Source: Vigna angularis (lineage: Eukaryota; Streptophyta; Magnoliopsida; Fabales; Fabaceae). Taken from it: DNA of 64,000 nt. The position numbers and the translations under genes were made by a program. The stretch lies in the NCBI RefSeq assembly GCF_016808095.1, contig NC_068976.1, forward strand, positions 8,217,001 through 8,281,000, read 5' to 3'. The first letter of the stretch is position 1. The number at the start of each line of letters is the position of its first letter. A model generated the notes under the pieces. The model had not been told where the DNA came from and made no database searches. It saw nothing but the letters and a program-made list of their open reading frames with translations. Of this stretch, positions 46,265 to 58,837 are shown in pieces.

Positions 46265-46545
46265 AATGTTCATTGTCGTTGGAATTTTAGATTTCCAAAG
46301 TCTAATTCATATTTTGACGGCCCAAGGACCCTTTTTGTTCAGGTTGAAATGATTCATGCAATTATATAATGTTGAAAAATTAAATTTCCAACATCAATTG
46401 ACGTTGGAATTTGAGATTTCCGACATCTAATTCTTATTTTGACAACCCAAGGATCATTTATGTTCAGGTAGAAATGGTTACATGCAACTATATAACTTCG
46501 AAAGCATCGATTCCAACGCCAATTGACATCGAAGTATGAGATTTT
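46265..46545. repeat. Tandem repeat of about 118 bp in the same insert
   Basis: CATTGTCGTTGGAATTTTAG (46270) and CAATTGACGTTGGAATTTGA (46394) head two units with TCTAATTC, ATTTTGAC, CCAAGGA, TTGTTCAGGT and ATGCAA in order. A third partial head (CCAATTGACATCGAAGTATG) is at 46519. TTGACGTC words are typical of subterminal regions of CACTA-like elements. Confidence 0.7.
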
Positions 46546-48205
46546 CCACGTCATATGTTTATTTGACGTCAAAAAAATGACTTTTCTAACATCTACCTTG
46601 AACATTTATTTACAACAATGTCACCAGTCATTTTTAACTTTAGCTTTTTTATATTCTAACGCTAAACGCGAGACGTGGAAGGCCTATTTCAAACTAGTGA
46701 GAACTTCGTTACAATATTGTATCAAGGTATTATATTTCTTAAAAGGCACTTTAGAAAGTTGAAAGAAAAAATTGTATTTAAATTATCTTTGGCCTTGACT
46801 CCTAAGCGATGGAACTATTGTGATGGAAGACGACCTGAGGATTTGATGATAGAAGATACGCGAGCGCGATTCAGAATCCTCGAGGCTTCCTCAACGAAGA
46901 GTGACATAGTGGAAATGATGTAACTCGAAGGAGAAAAAGAACTTGAAACCCTAATAGGACCAAAAGTAAGATCAAACTCTAGAAACAAGAAGTTAGGGTT
47001 TGAACGGTAGAAAAACGTAGAAACACGAAGAATCCTAAAATGGACTGTTGGAACCCTAAAAAAGGGGCAAAACTCAAAATGAACTGATTAATCGGTGTAA
47101 AATTGTGTTTAACCGGTGAAAATGAAGATTAAACATAAAGAATAACCGGAGGAAACTGGTTTAATCGGAGCAAAAGTGGTTTCAATCAGTTAAAATGGAA
47201 AAAAATGGTGTGAGAAGGGGAAATCCCTAGCGGACGATGAAGATGAATCAATGAAAGTGTAGAAATATGAAGAATATCTGGAATCTGTGAAAGAAAACAA
47301 GCTTATTGTGAAGAACTCTCGAGAGAGAGTGAAATGCATTTCTACAAGGAAGATGTGAAAATGATGATGTTCTCTCGAATGCGCAAAAGGAAGAGTGATG
47401 CGCGAAGAGAATGAGAACGATGACGAGGCGCACAAGGAAGGAGTGGCTCTACTGACGTGCATGCCACAAGGCTGAAGCGGATTGGTTGAAAGCTGATGTT
47501 GCGTGGAGGAGAGAATTAATGGACCACCACGAAAAACTAATGGAAAATGAGAAATGGAGGTGTGTGCTTGAAAGGTGGCTAGAGGAGGATCCCTAGGATT
47601 CTCTAGCCTAACTTTCAAGGAGAATTAATTCAGGTTTTAGAAAAATAATTTTCATTCTTCTCAAAAGTGAAAAATACAAGAGAGGAGTTGGGTATTTATA
47701 GTAACTCATGTTCCTTGCAAGCTAAGACACGTATACAATAAAATGAAAAAAATACAAAAGATGACACTAAGGAAGGTACGTCAGATATGATTCCATCATA
47801 TTGGGTGTATCAAAACTCCTAGTCGAGGTCTAAGGGGAATGAAGGTCCATCCCTAATGGAGGGCAAACGAAAATCATTTTTGTTCCCTACAAACGATGCC
47901 AATGTTCTGTTACTAAGTCTTATAAGACAACATCACTAGGGTCAATCATTACATTCGAGGTATTGTCCTTTTGAAATCTAGAACTTTATTTGAGTTTTAT
48001 CCTTAAAAGGCACATCAAAAGGTTAAAGGAGGATGGTGCATTTAAACTACCATTGGCATATGATTAACAACCAACCATAAGCAAGGACAAGACTATGTAG
48101 TAAGAGAATGTCTAGATTATTAAAGCCACAATGGTACAATGATGATTAAAACTCAACTTGTTGAATGGCTGAAAAGGAAAGAATTGATAATTCGCAATAA
48201 GTAGT

Positions 48206-49520
48206 TGATGAGTGCCTAATATAAGTTAATTTTGAAATCAATTTGGCACTTATCGTGTTTTGATTCTATCAAATATATGTAGAAATCACTCAAATTTGAT
48301 TTATTTTGCAGATTTTGATGATTACAGAGAGTCAAAGTGGAAAAATAAAATAAATGAAGGAAATCCAAGCAATTTTGGGCAAAAATTGTCATTGAGGCGG
48401 CTGAACAACAATTTTAAGGTTTAAGCCACATGAGAACTCACATTGGAAGGAAACTTCAACCATTGAAGTAAAGGTTAAACCATGAAGACTCCTTCTCAAA
48501 GAAGTTATCTTAGGGCCTATAGGAAACTAAATCACAAGGCTTGAGCCATAAATAAACTCACCCTGGAAGGAAGCTTCTATAGTTGAAGCCACACTTGCAT
48601 TGCTAAAGGCACACCTTGGAAAGTTTATAAAATTATAGTTGCTCCTTTGTTTTAAGTAACTTCTAGACAAACAATTTAGAGATATTTTTTATAGAGTTTC
48701 TTAGACACTTGCCTTTGTATTTTAGAGAATATCTTTATAGGTCATAAGAGACGATGACTCTTCCTTGTATTGTATTCTTTCCATCTATTATGAAGAGCTA
48801 AATATCTTAGACTTTTGAAGCAAAGATGTAATCCTTTGGAACTCTCTTGTATTGGTGTTGCTTCATTTATCAAAGTATGCTTTTATTACATATTTTTGAA
48901 TTAGTTTGCGCTTGTTGTTGGATGAACTAATAATTCATCTTATTTCAATGGTTTAGGATTGAGTGGAAATTGGTTCCAAGTTGTGGTCCAAATAATTCTC
49001 CTTCTGCTTTTAGATGCTTGGAATAGATCCAAGGCTCTAGTTGATTATAGAGTCTTGATCTTAATGCAAGTGATCAATTCAAGCAATCACTAGGGAATCA
49101 TACTGAAGTCGGGTGATCTAACGATTTAGGTGCCAAGAATGGACCTAAAGTTACATTCAAATAGAACTTCCAAGGCATGATTAATTGTGTCTTTATAGAT
49201 TAGAACTGAACATTTTACAAGAGAGTGATAAAGTGGTGAAATCTAGCTTCAACACATCTTTTTCATTCTAAAGCCAACCTTTTTTAATCTCAACTATTTT
49301 ATAACATGTTACTTTACAAAATTAGCTTTATTTTTTGAAATCAAATATGTTTTCATACCTTTCATGCACCCTTTTTACTATTTTATTTGAGTCAAGATAG
49401 TTTAAATTTTGTGTACTCTGTCAAATTCTTATGGATATAACGCTTCTACTACAAACTACCCAATATACTTGCTAGAAAAATTTATTGCTTTGGAGTATCA
49501 ATAGCAATACACTTTGGTGT
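48206..49520 (+). mobile_element. TGATGAG-type LTR, dispersed repeat copy 2
   Basis: It starts TGATGAGTGCCTAATA followed by TTTGGCACTT, a start seen in many plant gypsy-type LTRs. The middle (48900-49200) matches 14790-15050. It ends in a CTTATGGATATAACGCTTCT...GCAATACA-type tail at about 49440-49510. No primer-binding site follows and no matching target duplication was found, so it is either a solo LTR with eroded duplication or a fragment. Repeated phrases such as TTGAGCCATA and GGAAGGAAGCTTC occur at 48410-48590. Confidence 0.6.
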
Positions 49521-49959
49521 TATATCAAGTACTTCCAAATGAAGCAATATTTTGTTTAATGTTGTCCGTTTAATATTGTTTGTTAAACTTCATAACTCAA
49601 GTTGCTAGACAAAGTCTTCTATAGACATTTTGTCTTAACATTATATATTTTATTTAATAACATAATGATATAAAAATATTGATTTAAATAATAATAAAAT
49701 TATAACATATTATATTATCTATTAAAATATATAATTGTATATGTGTACATAAATTTGATATTGTTTCTAAAAGTTAATTAAAGTTTTGTAGTAGGACTAA
49801 ATCCACCTTATCACTGACCCTAACCCACTTGACAGTGGGTTTTGAGGGTTGTGGCTTTTTTTTGACCCCCACTTGAGGAGGCCTCCTAAAATAGATTTTT
49901 TTATTGGTGGGTTAGGGTTTGCTCATGGGTCATGGGTCAAGTTGACACCTCTAGATAGG

Positions 49960-50419
49960 GTACGCTTCTTAATTAGGGCCAAATAACTCAGGTTTACCTA
50001 ATTAGAAGAAAGGTCTTTCTTGATTGAAAGGATAGTAGAAATTCCCCTTAAGGAATATGAAGAATTTACTATTTTGTTTAAGAATAGACATTCACAAGTC
50101 TTGGTAGCTAGCCACAACCTACAATGAGTTGATTGGAAAGGAATTTTATTCTAATGCTTATCCACTAAAATACTATGATAAGGCTAGAATTTCCTGGGTA
50201 AAAGGAAGAGTGATCAAGTATGATAGGAATGTTGTGAGAGAGTATCTGCAAATTCACTCAATAAAAATTACTAAGGAAGAGATGGTTGAATTTCAAGTTG
50301 TAATGATGGATATGACTCTTGAACAAGTAGTTGTACAACTTTGTGTACCTAAAAAAGCTTTTGAACTAGGCAAGATTGGTCAACCCCAATGCCTAGTAAG
50401 AAGCATCACCAAATATTAG
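49960..50419 (+). pseudogene. Gag-like retrotransposon relic
   Basis: An open stretch (50129-50419, continuing upstream in pieces to about 49990) encodes ELIGKEFYSNAYPL, then ISWVKGRVIKYDRNVVREYL. The pattern of an xEFYxNAY motif followed by W/V-x-G-x-x-I/V-x-x-D-x-x-x-V/I-x-x-x-L matches the plant transposon-protein domain found in gag regions of large gypsy (Ogre-like) elements. It is truncated at both ends and no protease or pol follows. The recognition is by pattern only. Confidence 0.45.
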
Positions 50420-51856
50420 ATACTTTTCTATTCTCAAATTTGACCCTAATTCTAATGTTTATGGCCTAACCATCGATAAGACCTAGTTGATCTACTTGTT
50501 AAGACAAAATTTTCTATGCATGTAAAACACTCTCATGCTTTGAAGTTTAATCGAATAACATTAAAATGGAAAAATAATATGAAAACAACTTAAGGTGAAA
50601 ACACAAGACTTAGAATTTGAATCCCCAACATAGAAAACCTACAACCTGAATCCCCAACTTAGAAAAGCTTAGGAAAACACTTAGGTTCTTAAGAAATAGA
50701 AAGACATTTAGGTCAAAACACTCAGACGTAAGGCTAAATGATATTATGTCTAAAGCGTCTAAGAGAGTTAGAGTTAAACGCTTGATTCTTATCATATCTG
50801 AAAAAGGTATTCAGCTTAGCTCTCGAAAACAAAACAAGTCAAGACGATGTCCTTGACAAAAAAACTAAAAGACACAAGATTAAAATATAAAAGAAAGCTT
50901 GAAACAAGCTACACGCTATCTGTCTAAGAAGAGAGAAATATAAAAGAAGTGTTTACTTAGCTAAACGATACCATGAGCTTAAACAACACTTTGTCCAAAA
51001 CGACAAAGTTTTTATACAACAATTGGTATCTTTAGAAAATAGTTTAATTGTCAAAAGCTACCTAACGGTAGGAAAACAAAAATCACTTTATTGTTTTGAG
51101 CAAGTATTAAATGACATTAAATGCACAACGTTCAAAAACAGCAAATGTGATAAGAAAAGACTTATCTATTGAATGCACAATTTACTTTACTCTTTGCAAA
51201 TAAGTTATTCTACACACATCCACAGAATTATAGATCAAATATCAAAAGTGGACATTAGATACAAAGGAGGTATTCACAGAATGCTCTTCACTTCAAATCA
51301 TGCCTAAAAAGAACGTACAACCTACTTCAAGCAAAGTACTGAAAAAGCATGTCTTCTCTCACAAGTTGACTTACCCAACGGCTCCTGTATGAAGAAAGAG
51401 AAAACATGAGTATCAAGGTTAAAAGCTCAAGTCTAACGGACATATATTCATGAAGTCTTTAAATAGAAGAGCCTTTAGAAGAAAAATCAAGAGGATAGCT
51501 TAAGAGGATAGCTTAAGAGGATAGTCAAGTGAAAGCTTACAACGAAATATCCATCCTAAAAGCATTCAAAATAGAAGAGAAGGAAGAGCTCAAGAAAAAT
51601 AATATATTTGAGCTGTAAAAGAGAAAAAGAGAAGAGAAGAGAAGAACAAAAAGAAAAAGAAATACTCTCGAGCTTCATATTGTATTGCTTACTTTGTAAG
51701 AGAAAAGAGAGAAACACCTACAAGTGTTTAGATTGATTTGTATTGTATTTACATCATCTCTGTAAGAGTCATAGTCTGAATAACTTGTAAGCAATCGTTG
51801 ATTACAATTCTAAAGAGAATTAAAACATTTACAACTGAACTCAGTTTGAGTTAAGG
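50420..51856. repeat. LTR-like DNA, no gene seen
   Basis: No coding motif. 51490-51530 has GATAGCTTAAGAG three times. 51600-51800 has GAGAAAAGAGAGAAA and TTGTATTGTATTTACATC, as in Copia (SIRE-like) LTR leader regions, leading into the 50-bp array. Boundaries not fixed. GAATCCCCAACATAGAAAACCTACAACCT near 50620 is partly repeated just downstream. Confidence 0.4.
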
Positions 51857-52060
51857 AATCTAGGCGTGGTAGTCTAGTACTATGAGTGGTGCAAATACTC
51901 AAAGAAAATCTAGGTGTGGTAGTTTAGTACCAGGAGTGGTGCGAATACTCAAAGGAAATTTAGGTGCGGTAGTCTAGTACGAGGAGTGGTGCGAATACTC
52001 AGAGGAAATCTTGGCAAGGTTCGCTACGTACCAAGTGTGGTTCTAATACTCAGACTAGAA
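51857..52060. repeat. 50-bp tandem repeat, four units
   Basis: TAGGCGTGGTAGTCTAGTAC (51861), TAGGTGTGGTAGTTTAGTAC (51911), TAGGTGCGGTAGTCTAGTAC (51961) and TTGGCAAGGTTCGCTACGTA (52011) are exactly 50 bp apart. Each is followed by AGGAGTGGTGCGAATACTCA or a variant. Similar arrays occur in SIRE-like legume Copia LTRs (recalled, not searched). Confidence 0.88.
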
Positions 52061-54284
52061 GTGATGAGAATACTCAGTTATAATCATGTGAATATTATAG
52101 TGGAACCATTTGCGAAAGAGACTGGACGTAGCTCAGTTGGAGTGAACCAATATAAAAATACATCTGCAATTATCTCTTCTCTCATCTAAACGATCATCTT
52201 ATAAAAACTTGCAGTTGTGTTTTATTTCCAAATACAATAATCTTCTAAGCTAAACGATTACTTTTCTTAAAAGGAAGTTCTTACAAAACGTTGCAGTATA
52301 TATTTTGAATAGCATGATAAAAACTATTGTCGTTTATTAATATTTATCAAGTCGAGCGTCTAAGCTTTTAAAAGAAAACTTCAAAGCTCGATAACATACT
52401 ATCTTATAAAGATTGCAAAAAGTTTTCAGTTAATACTATTCAACCCCTTTCTCTCCACCCGACCCACCTACCCATTTTTTAGTATTCTTTACGTATTTCA
52501 CTACTATATAATGAAGAGTTACTTTATGGATATGACTAACATTATCACAAAAGAAATTAGTAAGATAGTCATTTCTCAACTACAATTAGAGGTATAACCA
52601 AGCCTCTAAGGTTTCCAAGCATCATCCTTAGCTTTATACAGATGGAAGAAGTCTCCATATCCCTCACCAAAAATTAAAAGCTGAAACTCCCTATCAACAT
52701 TTTAAAAAGACTCAACTATATATATCATAAGATTAGACTGGTTTTTGAAAAATTCAATATTTAATTAACCTTGTTTAATAAACCTTATCCAATATAACGT
52801 AATTTACTTTTTTTACAAATTATAGACCTCTAGAGATGAATTTGAATACTCACTGGTGTTGTTTTTTAATGATAAAGAATAATTCATCGTCTTAACTAAA
52901 CATCATTCAAATATAGGACTATGTAATATTAAAAGTGAGTTAACTACTAATTAATCAACCAACGTTGGATTCATTTTCTATTTTACAACTGACTGTGTTC
53001 AAACATAGGAATTAATCTTAATTGAAAAGGTGAAGGGACATAAAGCAGCTTTTTACAACATCCATTCACCTTTCTCGACATTGTAGTCGATGGTGGCCCA
53101 TTCTTTTCATTGTTCCAAACCTAATTCTTATGACCTTGCTCTAGAAACTACGATCAAAGAAATTGCTTAAACATCAAGCTTTGCTAATTTTATGCAACAC
53201 CTACAAATTACTTAAGTCTTAAATCATGAGAATAAAAAGTTTAGTGCGATTAAGAAATAACTACCTCAGATATAATTTTTAAAATGATTATTATAAAAAT
53301 CAAGAAAATATAAAGCAAGAGAAAAGAAAAAAATAGAAGATTAGAGAAGAGGATGAAGAAGCGTACTTCGTGGTTTTTCGTCATTCGATATTAATATGGT
53401 AAAGAAATATTTTGTATTATGGTGATTTAATATTTTTGTTTTTCTATTTAGTTCGAGAGATACTAGGACGAAGAATCGCCGACATCCCAACTATATGAAG
53501 TGATAATCATCATGACTAAAAATTAAAATAAGATTAAACTTTTAATCCCACTAAAAACATGGTTAACCTATAGTAACAAAATGAATTTTATGCACCTAGC
53601 CACTACATGGATCTTAGAAAAAACAAGGGGGTTAAGAATGACCCATCACCTTTTTATAATACTCCAAGGTAACCTTGGAAAAATTTTCTTTCAAAATATC
53701 ACTTCTTGAAAAAGGTTATCGACTTACCCTCGAACATAGAGGAGTACCATGTTATTTAGGCTAAGAGGTCCTTGGGTAAAAAAACCATATACAACTTGGC
53801 AACCTTAAGTGATAATCTTTAGGATTGAGAAGTAAAATAAGATTACACTTCTAACTCCACTAATCAAATAATAATTGACCATTAAGATGTATTAATTGTT
53901 CTAATGTAGATTCAACTAGGTGAAAGTTCATCGAAACTCTATAAATAAATTGACATTTTATAGATACGTTATCACATTCAATAATATTTATTGCTCATAA
54001 AATATGTGATTGACTTAAGTATTTTTTACAAACACATTAACAAGATCCATTACCCAAAAGATATTAGATTTCTCAACTATGAAAGAAAACAAGAGGAAAT
54101 GTGTTATCTCAACTCTTGTAAGAACAATACTAATAAAATAAATAGAAAAATATATATTATGGTTTAACCAAAAAATTTAATGTAAAGAATTTATATATCT
54201 TTTTCTCATATATTACTTAATATATAGGTGTTTATTTCTATTTCAACTCACTTAAATTTTTAATATATTTGATGTATCGTATAT
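52061..54284. other. Intergenic DNA with one direct-repeat pair
   Basis: No gene recognised. AGTGATAATC...TAAAATAAGATTAAACTTTTAATCCCACTAA (53499-53556) is repeated as AGTGATAATC...TAAAATAAGATTACACTTCTAACTCCACTAA (53809-53866), 310 bp apart. They may be the ends of an unrecognised short element or a local duplication. Confidence 0.5.
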
Positions 54285-54640
54285 GTTCAAGGACTTACTT
54301 GGACATGTTAACCTACTAAGACGACATGTACCTGACCCACACCCATTCAACTAGGACCAGGATAGTTCACAATTACGCTAAGGAGGAAATTAACACAAGA
54401 TTAACATGTAATTAAGTCTTGTGGCTTAGGTCCATCTAGATAAGGACCCATAAATAGCATATCCTACTATAAATAGCATATCCTACTAGGTACATTAATT
54501 ATGTTCATTAATTACTGTATTTATTGTTTATTAATATATTAAACTGACTTAAGTATCAGAGTGTCTTCTATAGAGACAACTCCTATCCAGCTTGGATAGG
54601 ACAAGTACCTTTTAAAGGTAACGAGTACTTTAGAAGTTGA
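54285..54640 (+). repeat. Gypsy-type LTR fragment
   Basis: Contains ACCTGACCCACACCCATTCA and a duplicated AAATAGCATATCCTACTA. A downstream ACTGACTTAAGTATCAGAGT leads into GTCTTCTATAGAGAC, a phrase typical of the 3' part of plant gypsy LTRs. No ends or primer-binding site. Confidence 0.4.
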
Positions 54641-57398
54641 AAGCATGAAGCATTTGGAGTGCTTATGGAGTCTTTATAGGATATACATTCAGCTATGTAA
54701 GAAAACTTGATATATTTTATAAAAGGATGTATGAGGATGTAAGTTTAATTCAAATTTTCAAACATCAATAAAAGTAAATAAAAATTAAAATATGTATTTT
54801 AAGATTTTATACATATATTTTATTCATAAAAAGATCTTTTATCACAAGTTTTACTGAGTAAAGTTTATGTAGGAAGTCATGAACTTTTATTAATAAAGAA
54901 TCATAAGAAGGGAAAATACATGTGAATAAGGAGAAAAGTAACCATCTAAGTGAAAGTAATATGATCTTAAGTGATTTTTTTTTTATAAATTTATTCCAAA
55001 AAGTTGTAAAATCTTGTGATGCACATAAATATTTTTAACACTACAAATGTAGTTCATTATTTTTCATGTGTACCGTTGATCTATGCATATTGTATACCTT
55101 GAACCTATTACTTGTGAAAGGAAAGAATTTTTGATATAAGGTTTTATTTTAAGTATTGTGCCTACTCTGTCCAACCAATATAATTCAAACCCATTCGACA
55201 TTTTTTGTAAAATAATTAAATAATATTAACAAAAATATTTGTTGGATCAATTACCATATATTAATAGAATATATGATCAAATCTTAGTAGTTTGTTTATA
55301 TGATATATTGATATCGTAAATATCCCCTTATAACATATATCGACAAAATATATGGTTAATCTGATTTTATAATACATTATTGTTATTATCTTACTAATTT
55401 ATCTTATATCTAGTTAATATTCTAGATTTTGCAATAGATTTTATAAGGACTCAAAAACCTTATAAATATATGTTACTTCTCTCGGAAGTAACACATTTTC
55501 TAGTATTCACTTATACACTTAAATTGATCTGAAACTCTTACTGATTTAAGCATTGAAGCATTTTTTATAGGTGAATCTTTTCATATAATTCAATCATTCA
55601 CTAAAAACATTCAAATACACGGCTCCAATTTATGGTAAAAACAAGTATCATGTTTAAAAAAACAAAAACATACCATGTACTTTTCCTAATAAATTATGAG
55701 ATATAACACTAAATTTTATATTTAAAAAATGAAAAATTGGATTATAAAACCTACTTGAAGCTATCTAGCCACTTAGGTAAAACCTATAAATTAGCAACAC
55801 TTGGAAAGAATGCAATGCAAGACTACCACGCGCGACACCAAAATTCAACGGATAGAAAAAGCCAATGTCACTACCTACATGTCACGTTAAATCCTCTTTT
55901 TCTAAAGATAAAAGTAATAAAATATATTTATCCATACGATTTATTTAATCTAATTAATTAGATTTAGATAAAAAAATAAAACTATTTTATAAAAATAATA
56001 TGAAGCTCTACCAGTTCATATCTTGAGTTTTTTATATCTACTTTCAATTAAAAAATTACTAGCTATTATCTCTTAGTGAAATTTTCTTCTCAACTTTAGT
56101 AAAAAACTTGCAGTTTCAAATTCCTTTTTCTCTTTTCTTATTTGCATTAGCTTAAAATATAACAACATATCCTTATTATTATTAATTTGAGTGAAATTGG
56201 ACTGAATTTCTTTAAATGAGAGAAGATCAGAAATAAGTAAATTTGAGTTTTGTAAACAATGATTAAAAGAAGAAATTTCATGGTTACTAAGATATCAATT
56301 CAAAGTCGATTACGAGCTTAACTTGATTTTTTTTCTTGTTTGAATCAATAATTGAACTGCTTTTTCCTTTTACTTTATCTCTAAGAATGAATATTTTCCG
56401 TATCAAATAATCCTTCTAACTATTTTTTTTATTTAAAAACTTTAAACTCGTTCTGATAATTACACATATAAAGTGATTTTGGTAGAAGTTTTCTAAATAA
56501 TTAATTTAGTCAGCATGAATAATGGATAAAATATCTAAATAAAATCAACACTGAAACAAAAAGATGAAAGGTGAGATAACTATATGCAAACCTCTCTTGT
56601 GAAACAAACTATGTCAATAGTTTCAACGCACTATCAAATATCAATTACAAAGTTATCTAATGCTTTATGTAATTTACCTAATAAGTCCATATCCAAATCA
56701 ACCGTCACTCTATTCCTTATTTTATTATTATCATTATTATTACATTCTAAAAAATGGATAAATTCTTATATATTTTTAAATAAAGGAAACTATATTTAAA
56801 CTTAAAATTTATATATATATATATATATATATATAGTAACCAAATTACGTTAACCTAACTTTGACTCTTTAATTGAATTAGTTTTTAAACATTATTGAAG
56901 AGTGGTAAGACTTGGTATTTTATAGAAATAAATTTTAAATAGACAAAAAAATGTTATAATATTTTTTTTATTGTGTTAATCTTTTTAAACTTCACTTTAT
57001 CTAAACTCTCTCTAAATTATAAAAATAATTCAATTATTGTTGTGTTATCATATTATACTTTCGAGGAGGTAGTAAGATAAAAAGTAAGATAATTATTGAT
57101 TTGGGTAATGGTTGAATATCTAGAAATTCATTTCTCTTCTCTTCTTGGGGTTGTAGTTAATGGAAAATGGAGTCAGGCACTGGTATTTTGGATTACTCAG
57201 TGAGGAAAGTTAATTACAATTTATTTGATAAGATCTTGTTTATATGTGTGAAGAATGTGATAGGGACATAAATATAAATATAAAAGTATATAGAAAATGG
57301 ATTGTATATTTATGTATATAATTCAATATGTTAATTTGAGTTATATGAATAATATATATATATATATATATGGGGGGAGGGGGGTTTGGATTTGCTAA
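54641..57398. other. AT-rich intergenic DNA, no gene seen
   Basis: No coding motif recognised. Open frames of 71-74 codons (55737, 56584) have no recognisable content. TA microsatellites lie at 56810-56835 and 57352-57371. Confidence 0.45.
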
Positions 57399-57981
57399 CG
57401 CGTGTACGCTTGTCAGTTGGTACATTTTAGTAATGTGTATCAGGTTTTAGTAGACAAAAATATATCATGGATTCTAAGTTTTAAGGTTAAGGTTATTTTA
57501 ATAATTTTCATTATCAAAACTAAAAAAAAAAAAAAAACTCCCAAACTCTTACTCACCTCTTTCATTCCTCTCAACCCTTTCTCTTTCATCTCTCTCACTC
57601 CAATCTTCTCTCTGTCATCCGTGACTTAATTTAAAAATGAAATTTAATAATAATAAGAAGGGAAAATATATAACACAATCCTCCAATCAAAAATCAACAT
57701 CAACATCATCAATTATTTTGTTATTAAAGTGAAAAACAAATGAACGAATAGAGCAAGAGCAATAAATTGCGGTGTCGCAGATTGTTGTGTGTGGGTGAAG
57801 GAGAGCATGGAGATGAGAGAGAAACAAATTGGATAAGTGAAGAAGGTGGATTAGGGTTAAGCAAGTGTTTCTGATTTTTTCAATAATAAGGGTTTGGAGT
57901 TTCTTTTTTTTTTTTTCTGAGAATGAAAATTATTAAAATACCCTATACACATTGCTAAAATATACCAACTGAAAAACAGAC

Positions 57982-57984
<3 letters not shown>
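57399..57984. mobile_element. Inverted-repeat (foldback/MITE) element, about 586 bp
   Basis: The left arm 57401-57446 (CAGTTGGTACATTTTAGTAA) is the reverse complement of the right arm 57940-57984 (TTGCTAAAATATACCAACTG). A second matched block, ATTTTAATAATTTTCATT, lies at 57495 on the left and as its complement at 57921 on the right. The left arm carries about 50 extra bases between the blocks. The centre is pyrimidine-rich on the left and purine-rich on the right (57570-57620 and 57780-57850), extending the inverted symmetry loosely. Both ends abut TA microsatellites. No coding capacity. Confidence 0.75.

Positions 57985-58026
<42 letters not shown>
57984..58026. repeat. TA microsatellite
   Basis: About 21 TA units directly outside the inverted-repeat element. 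A second TA tract (57352-57371) lies just left of the other end, suggesting insertion into or expansion from TA-rich DNA. Confidence 0.95.
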
Positions 58027-58029
<3 letters not shown>

Positions 58030-58837
58030 GGATGTTAATAATCAATGTTTGGACTAAATCTGTAATGACAAATTTATATTTGCTTATATAAGCTTAATAC
58101 ATTGCCTCAACGTCCAAAGGAAATTTATGATTTCAATAACGTTCAAAATATCTATCTTTTGAAATGTTTTAAAAATGTGAATCAACCTTATCAACCTCAA
58201 CGTCCAAATGCTTCTATCTTTTATATATTTATGCATTGTTTCCTTATTTACAATATGCAACTTTATATACTAAGCTCTGGAAATAAAATCCAAGAATATA
58301 TAAAGTCGTATCAACACAAAAAAATTGTGATTATGTAATCAAGCATAAACAAATATCATCACTAACTATAACACCAATAAACAATAATTTTCTTGAAGTC
58401 AATATATTGGCCAAAGCACCAAGAACTCATCATAAAAAAATGTCACAAAGTGCTAATATTCTAAGTTTGAGTCTGATTTAGTCTTTATGGGAAATGTGAA
58501 ACCTTTTATCCTTCCATAAAGTTACCCACATGTAAGAATTATTTTTATATCCTATCTCTATAAGTTAATCTTGTTATCTTATCTTAGTAAGGAATGATTA
58601 GTAAATAATACTCAAGTTCTAAATTTTAAGAGGAGATTAAGGAGGAATAATGGTTTGTGTGTACTCGTTTGTAATTAAGTTTTGATTAGATAATCTTTGA
58701 GAAGTTTCTTAAAGATGAACTAAACATAGTGAGTTATAGAAAAATCAATATTATTTGTTGTCTTTCTTGAGTGTGTATGAATAATTTTAAAATATCAACT
58801 CATCCTTACGTGTGTTTGTGTAAACTTCTATTATATT
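58027..58837. other. AT-rich intergenic DNA, no gene seen
   Basis: AACGTCCAAA recurs at 58109 and 58199 in CCTCAACGTCCAAA contexts. No gene or RNA recognised. Confidence 0.45.

Larger units (their letters stand above)
44760..48070. repeat. Complex repeat block with filled and empty paralogs
   Basis: 44866-45050 and 47813-47980 are related: CTTAGTTGAGGT / CCTAGTCGAGGT, CCATTTTTGTTATCTACAAA / TCATTTTTGTTCCCTACAAA, then GTCAATCATTACATT and TTGAAATCTAGA. In the right copy TTGAAATCTAGA leads within 30 bp to CCTTAAAAGGCACAT; in the left copy the equivalent TCTTAAAAGGCACTT appears only at 46738. About 1.7 kb of extra DNA therefore sits in the left copy. It contains TGACGTC-type words and two tandem duplications. 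An open frame on the minus strand at 47190-47618 has no recognisable domain. Confidence 0.55.

Noticed and set aside
47190..47618. 142-codon minus-strand open frame
   Set aside because: Low-complexity Ser/Phe/His-rich translation inside a repeat block, with no domain or good gene context.
48206..49520. Target-site duplication for the TGATGAG LTR
   Set aside because: The five bases before TG (GTAGT) do not recur after any candidate CA end.
49790..49965. Possible hAT end (TTGACACCTCTAG) after a GGGTTAGGG-rich patch
   Set aside because: The end motif is suggestive, but the other terminus and target duplication are not visible.
52128..52160. GTAGCTCAGTTGG resembles a tRNA A-box
   Set aside because: No B-box (GGTTCGANTCC), no acceptor-stem pairing, and it lies in the tail of an LTR-type repeat.
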